DNA of 64,000 nt. It comes from Trematomus loennbergii (taxonomy: Eukaryota; Chordata; Actinopteri; Perciformes; Nototheniidae). Shown one piece after another: positions 61,697-64,000 of the stretch. The translations under genes were made by a program, and so were the position numbers. The DNA lies in assembly GCA_012861695.1 (NCBI GenBank), contig JAAOOA010000399.1, positions 14,801,248 through 14,865,247 on the forward strand, in the 5' to 3' direction. Positions within the stretch are counted from its first letter, which is position 1. Each line of letters opens with the position of its first letter. The notes below the pieces were generated by a model, which was not told the origin of the DNA, did no database searches, and saw only the letters and a program-made list of their open reading frames with translations.

Positions 61697-62248
61697 TTGG
61701 TGGAAAGTAACTAAGTATATTTACTCAAATATTGTACTTAAGTACACATTTGAGGTACTTGTACTTTCAAGTTAGTATTTTATTGATCTACTCGACGCCT
61801 ATTTGTAATCAAATGTTGTACTTTTAATAAACTGTGTTTATTTAACAGATATAATTACAATCAACTTTATAAATTCAGATGTTGACACACCTTACTTAGA
61901 CAAAACGTTTAAAAATATATTTGTTAGGCTATATTAAACAATCCAACATTACCTAAAACCATGAGTGGGTCAACTGAAAATGTATTGTCAGCAATTTTAC
62001 TAATACGTGTATTGTTCACAAGTCAGCTTCTTAAATGTGAAGGAGTTATGCTTTAAAAAATGTAAAGCTTTTGAGTACTTTTACAACTTGTATTTTAAGG
62101 ACATTTTTCTTAATCGAACTTAAATACGTTTATCCACTTGTACAATTTCTTCGTTCGGTACCTTTACTTTTAATTAAGTATTTTTAAAGTGTGTTATCAG
62201 TAGGCCTACTTTTATTCAAGGATATAATGTGAATACTCTCTCCTCCAC
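61697..62248. mobile_element. teleost hAT-like non-autonomous repeat, copy 2
   Basis: Begins TTGGTGGAAAGTAACTAAGT and has TACTTAAGTACA and GAGGTACTTGTACTTTC, the same pattern as 12746-13270, ending in a diverged GAATACTCTCTCCTCCAC. More decayed than copy 1; ends approximate. Confidence 0.65.
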
Positions 62249-63640
62249 ATATTAGCTGCATAAAACGATTTATTTATTTGCAAATTGCCTTGCAAATATT
62301 TCCTGTAGGAACTGAAGTTCCAGGTTGTTGTTGTTGTTGTTGTTCCGGTCGGTTAGCAAAGAGCACAAACAATGCTAGCAGTAGCATCAAGGCAGGCAGC
62401 AGGCTGTGGAAAACCTTTGGAAATATCAGTTTGATATGCCCATTGTAATGTAGTATATTCTCCGTTTTCGGTTAATTCTTGAATGTTTGTCGACACTCAC
62501 TGAGGGTAAGGGTTTTCTCTCTTATGACCGGCATTTTTACGAGACAACAATGTTTGACTTCTTAATTCATCCGTAGGCTATTGAAGTTTAGCACTGACAG
62601 TGAAGCTGCGCGCCGCATTACTTCAATTGGTTTTTCCAAGTGAAATGTTCCACTGAGGATTTTTATTTTGAGCTGTACGATTTTCATCTGAAGTAGATTA
62701 ACTTCACTTCAGTGTCCACTGCCTAACTTCTCTCCAGCTGCTGAAAGGTGAGGCTTCTTTAAGTCCATGACCACCCTCTGCTGGTTCAGGGTAATACTGA
62801 GCAGCCAGCTGGCCTGGTATTAATATGCAAGCTTTACAGAGTGCTGTTTGTGCTGCATAAAAAAACATGACATTCATTAGCTTTCCTACTAGTATTATTC
62901 AGAAATGTATTTTATGTCAGGATAAGCTAATTTAGTATCTCGTTCTCAAGGGTGTCTCAAACCAACACTTACAAACAAACGGAAATCAGAAAAGCACAAG
63001 ACACAATTATATAAAACAAAAAAATTACACAAATCAAACTAAATAAAAAGATACAAATGAAAGCAGGATTATACATAAAAGCTAGATATAAACCAAAAAT
63101 ATATATTTAAAACAGATCAAAACACATATAAAGTAAACATGACGTCATTGCTGGAAATGTTGGGCATTTGGACATTAGTTTTGAGATGTGAAAACGTTTA
63201 AAAATAAATAGGATTATGAGCATGACCATATGTATCAAGAGTTGTAATTTATGCCTTTTTAAGGTGAAGAAAATGTTCATTATATTTTCCATTCATTGAG
63301 TAAGACTATAAACAGAGCCCCAGTATCACCTGAACCAAACCGCTATTATCTTTAATTAGAAACATTAATCATCAGTGTCAGTGTGTGAGACTGCGTCATG
63401 ATCATAGGAATTGTAGGATTATAGGACTTTATATAAGCAAAGTCTGTGAACTCATTCTATGACACACTTTGGGAAATATGTATACCTATTTGTCTTTGCG
63501 AAATCAAATAAGTCCCTTAACCACAATGATGTCACTGCTTAGAAATGTTCTGTCACTGGGCTATACCATGTTCTGTATTTTATGTTGCAGAAGGAACATA
63601 AATGCTGAATGCTGTTAAATAGTAGGAACTAAAACAAAAA
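62249..63640. other. intergenic DNA 5' of the plus-strand gene
   Basis: Includes a (GTT)n tract at 62322-62344 and a GC-richer stretch around 62600. Two TATA-like words occur near 63431. No exon was recognised. Confidence 0.4.
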
Positions 63641-63642
63641 AC

Positions 63643-63650
63643 TATAAATA
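63643..63650 (+). promoter_or_regulatory. candidate TATA box of the right-edge gene
   Basis: TATAAATA lies 239 bp upstream of the putative start codon at 63889, giving a possible transcription start near 63675. The presumed leader contains a two-codon upstream ORF at 63842. Inference from motif and spacing only. Confidence 0.35.
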
Positions 63651-63888
63651 GTTAAGTGGCATTTTGATGAATTTCAGTTTCTGTTTCTTACTCAGGATGT
63701 GGTATTTTTCATGGTGTCTGATACTGTGTCCTGAGTGTTGTGTAACTCTTCGTGTCACAAGCCACACCTTTCCACGCCTCTTAACAAGTGGTAGGTACAG
63801 TTGAGCCCCGGCTCAAACACATAAGTGAGTTGCTAGCAACGATGGAATAAATCTGCAGGACTGGACAAGTATCCAACTTTACAGAATC

Positions 63889-63953
63889 ATGTTATGGACA
63901 ATATTCTTACTTGGACTTCTTATACTAGTGCTCCTTTACTCCACTCGCACAAG
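63889..63953 (+). CDS. first coding exon of an N-terminally membrane-anchored protein (partial)
   Basis: ATG at 63889 opens MLWTIFLLGLLILVLLYSTR and then T, ending AG before a GTAAAG donor at 63954. One strongly hydrophobic helix followed by arginines is a microsomal signal anchor of the kind in cytochrome P450s and short-chain dehydrogenases. The short first exon ending just after the anchor resembles prostacyclin synthase (CYP8A1/ptgis), but this is a guess from organisation and hydrophobic pattern; the next exon is outside the window. Confidence 0.45.
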
Positions 63954-64000
63954 GTAAAGCCATTCAATAATATTGCTTTTTATAGATATGAGATTCTTAT

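Overview
This is vertebrate nuclear DNA, most likely from a teleost fish. The genes have long introns with GT/AG splice sites. The protein best recognised is an isotocin/oxytocin receptor. The non-coding DNA is full of short DNA transposons and di- and tetranucleotide repeats typical of ray-finned fish. There are no operons, Shine-Dalgarno sites, CRISPR arrays or prokaryotic genes.

Layout: (1) 1-1324, sequence downstream of oxtr with nothing recognisable. (2) 1325-6067, the oxytocin/isotocin receptor gene oxtr on the minus strand, with two coding exons and a probable 5' non-coding exon. (3) 6068-27959, about 22 kb of intergenic DNA. It holds a long TC tract, an 8-bp-duplicated hAT-like MITE, a 42-bp near-perfect hairpin, a second hAT-like repeat, a palindromic MITE and two TTAA-flanked MITEs. 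(4) 27960-58286, the complete coding region of srgap3 on the minus strand in 22 exons. It encodes the F-BAR, RhoGAP and SH3 domains of a SLIT-ROBO Rho GTPase-activating protein. Its introns carry a LINE fragment, a MITE filling most of intron 20, a 381-bp CA tract, and a hAT element with another inverted-repeat element nested inside it. (5) 58287-63640, intergenic. (6) 63643-63953, a TATA box and the first coding exon of a plus-strand gene that runs off the window, encoding a membrane anchor.

The two main genes lie in the same orientation. OXTR and SRGAP3 are also close neighbours in mammals, which supports both identifications. They are not known to share a pathway: the receptor is a Gq-coupled neuropeptide GPCR, and srGAP3 is a membrane-bending Rac regulator of neuronal morphology.

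The strongest anomaly is that srgap3 does not read through cleanly. One base is missing in a C run of exon 12 and one extra base is present in a C run of exon 19, so the RhoGAP domain between them is out of frame in this sequence. A third one-base difference may explain a longer C-terminus. All splice sites and domains are otherwise intact, so consensus errors in the assembly are more likely than a pseudogene. I found no convincing undescribed biological system. The items worth checking are the indels, the transposon touching a splice donor, the poly-C splice acceptor, the hairpin and the nested transposons.
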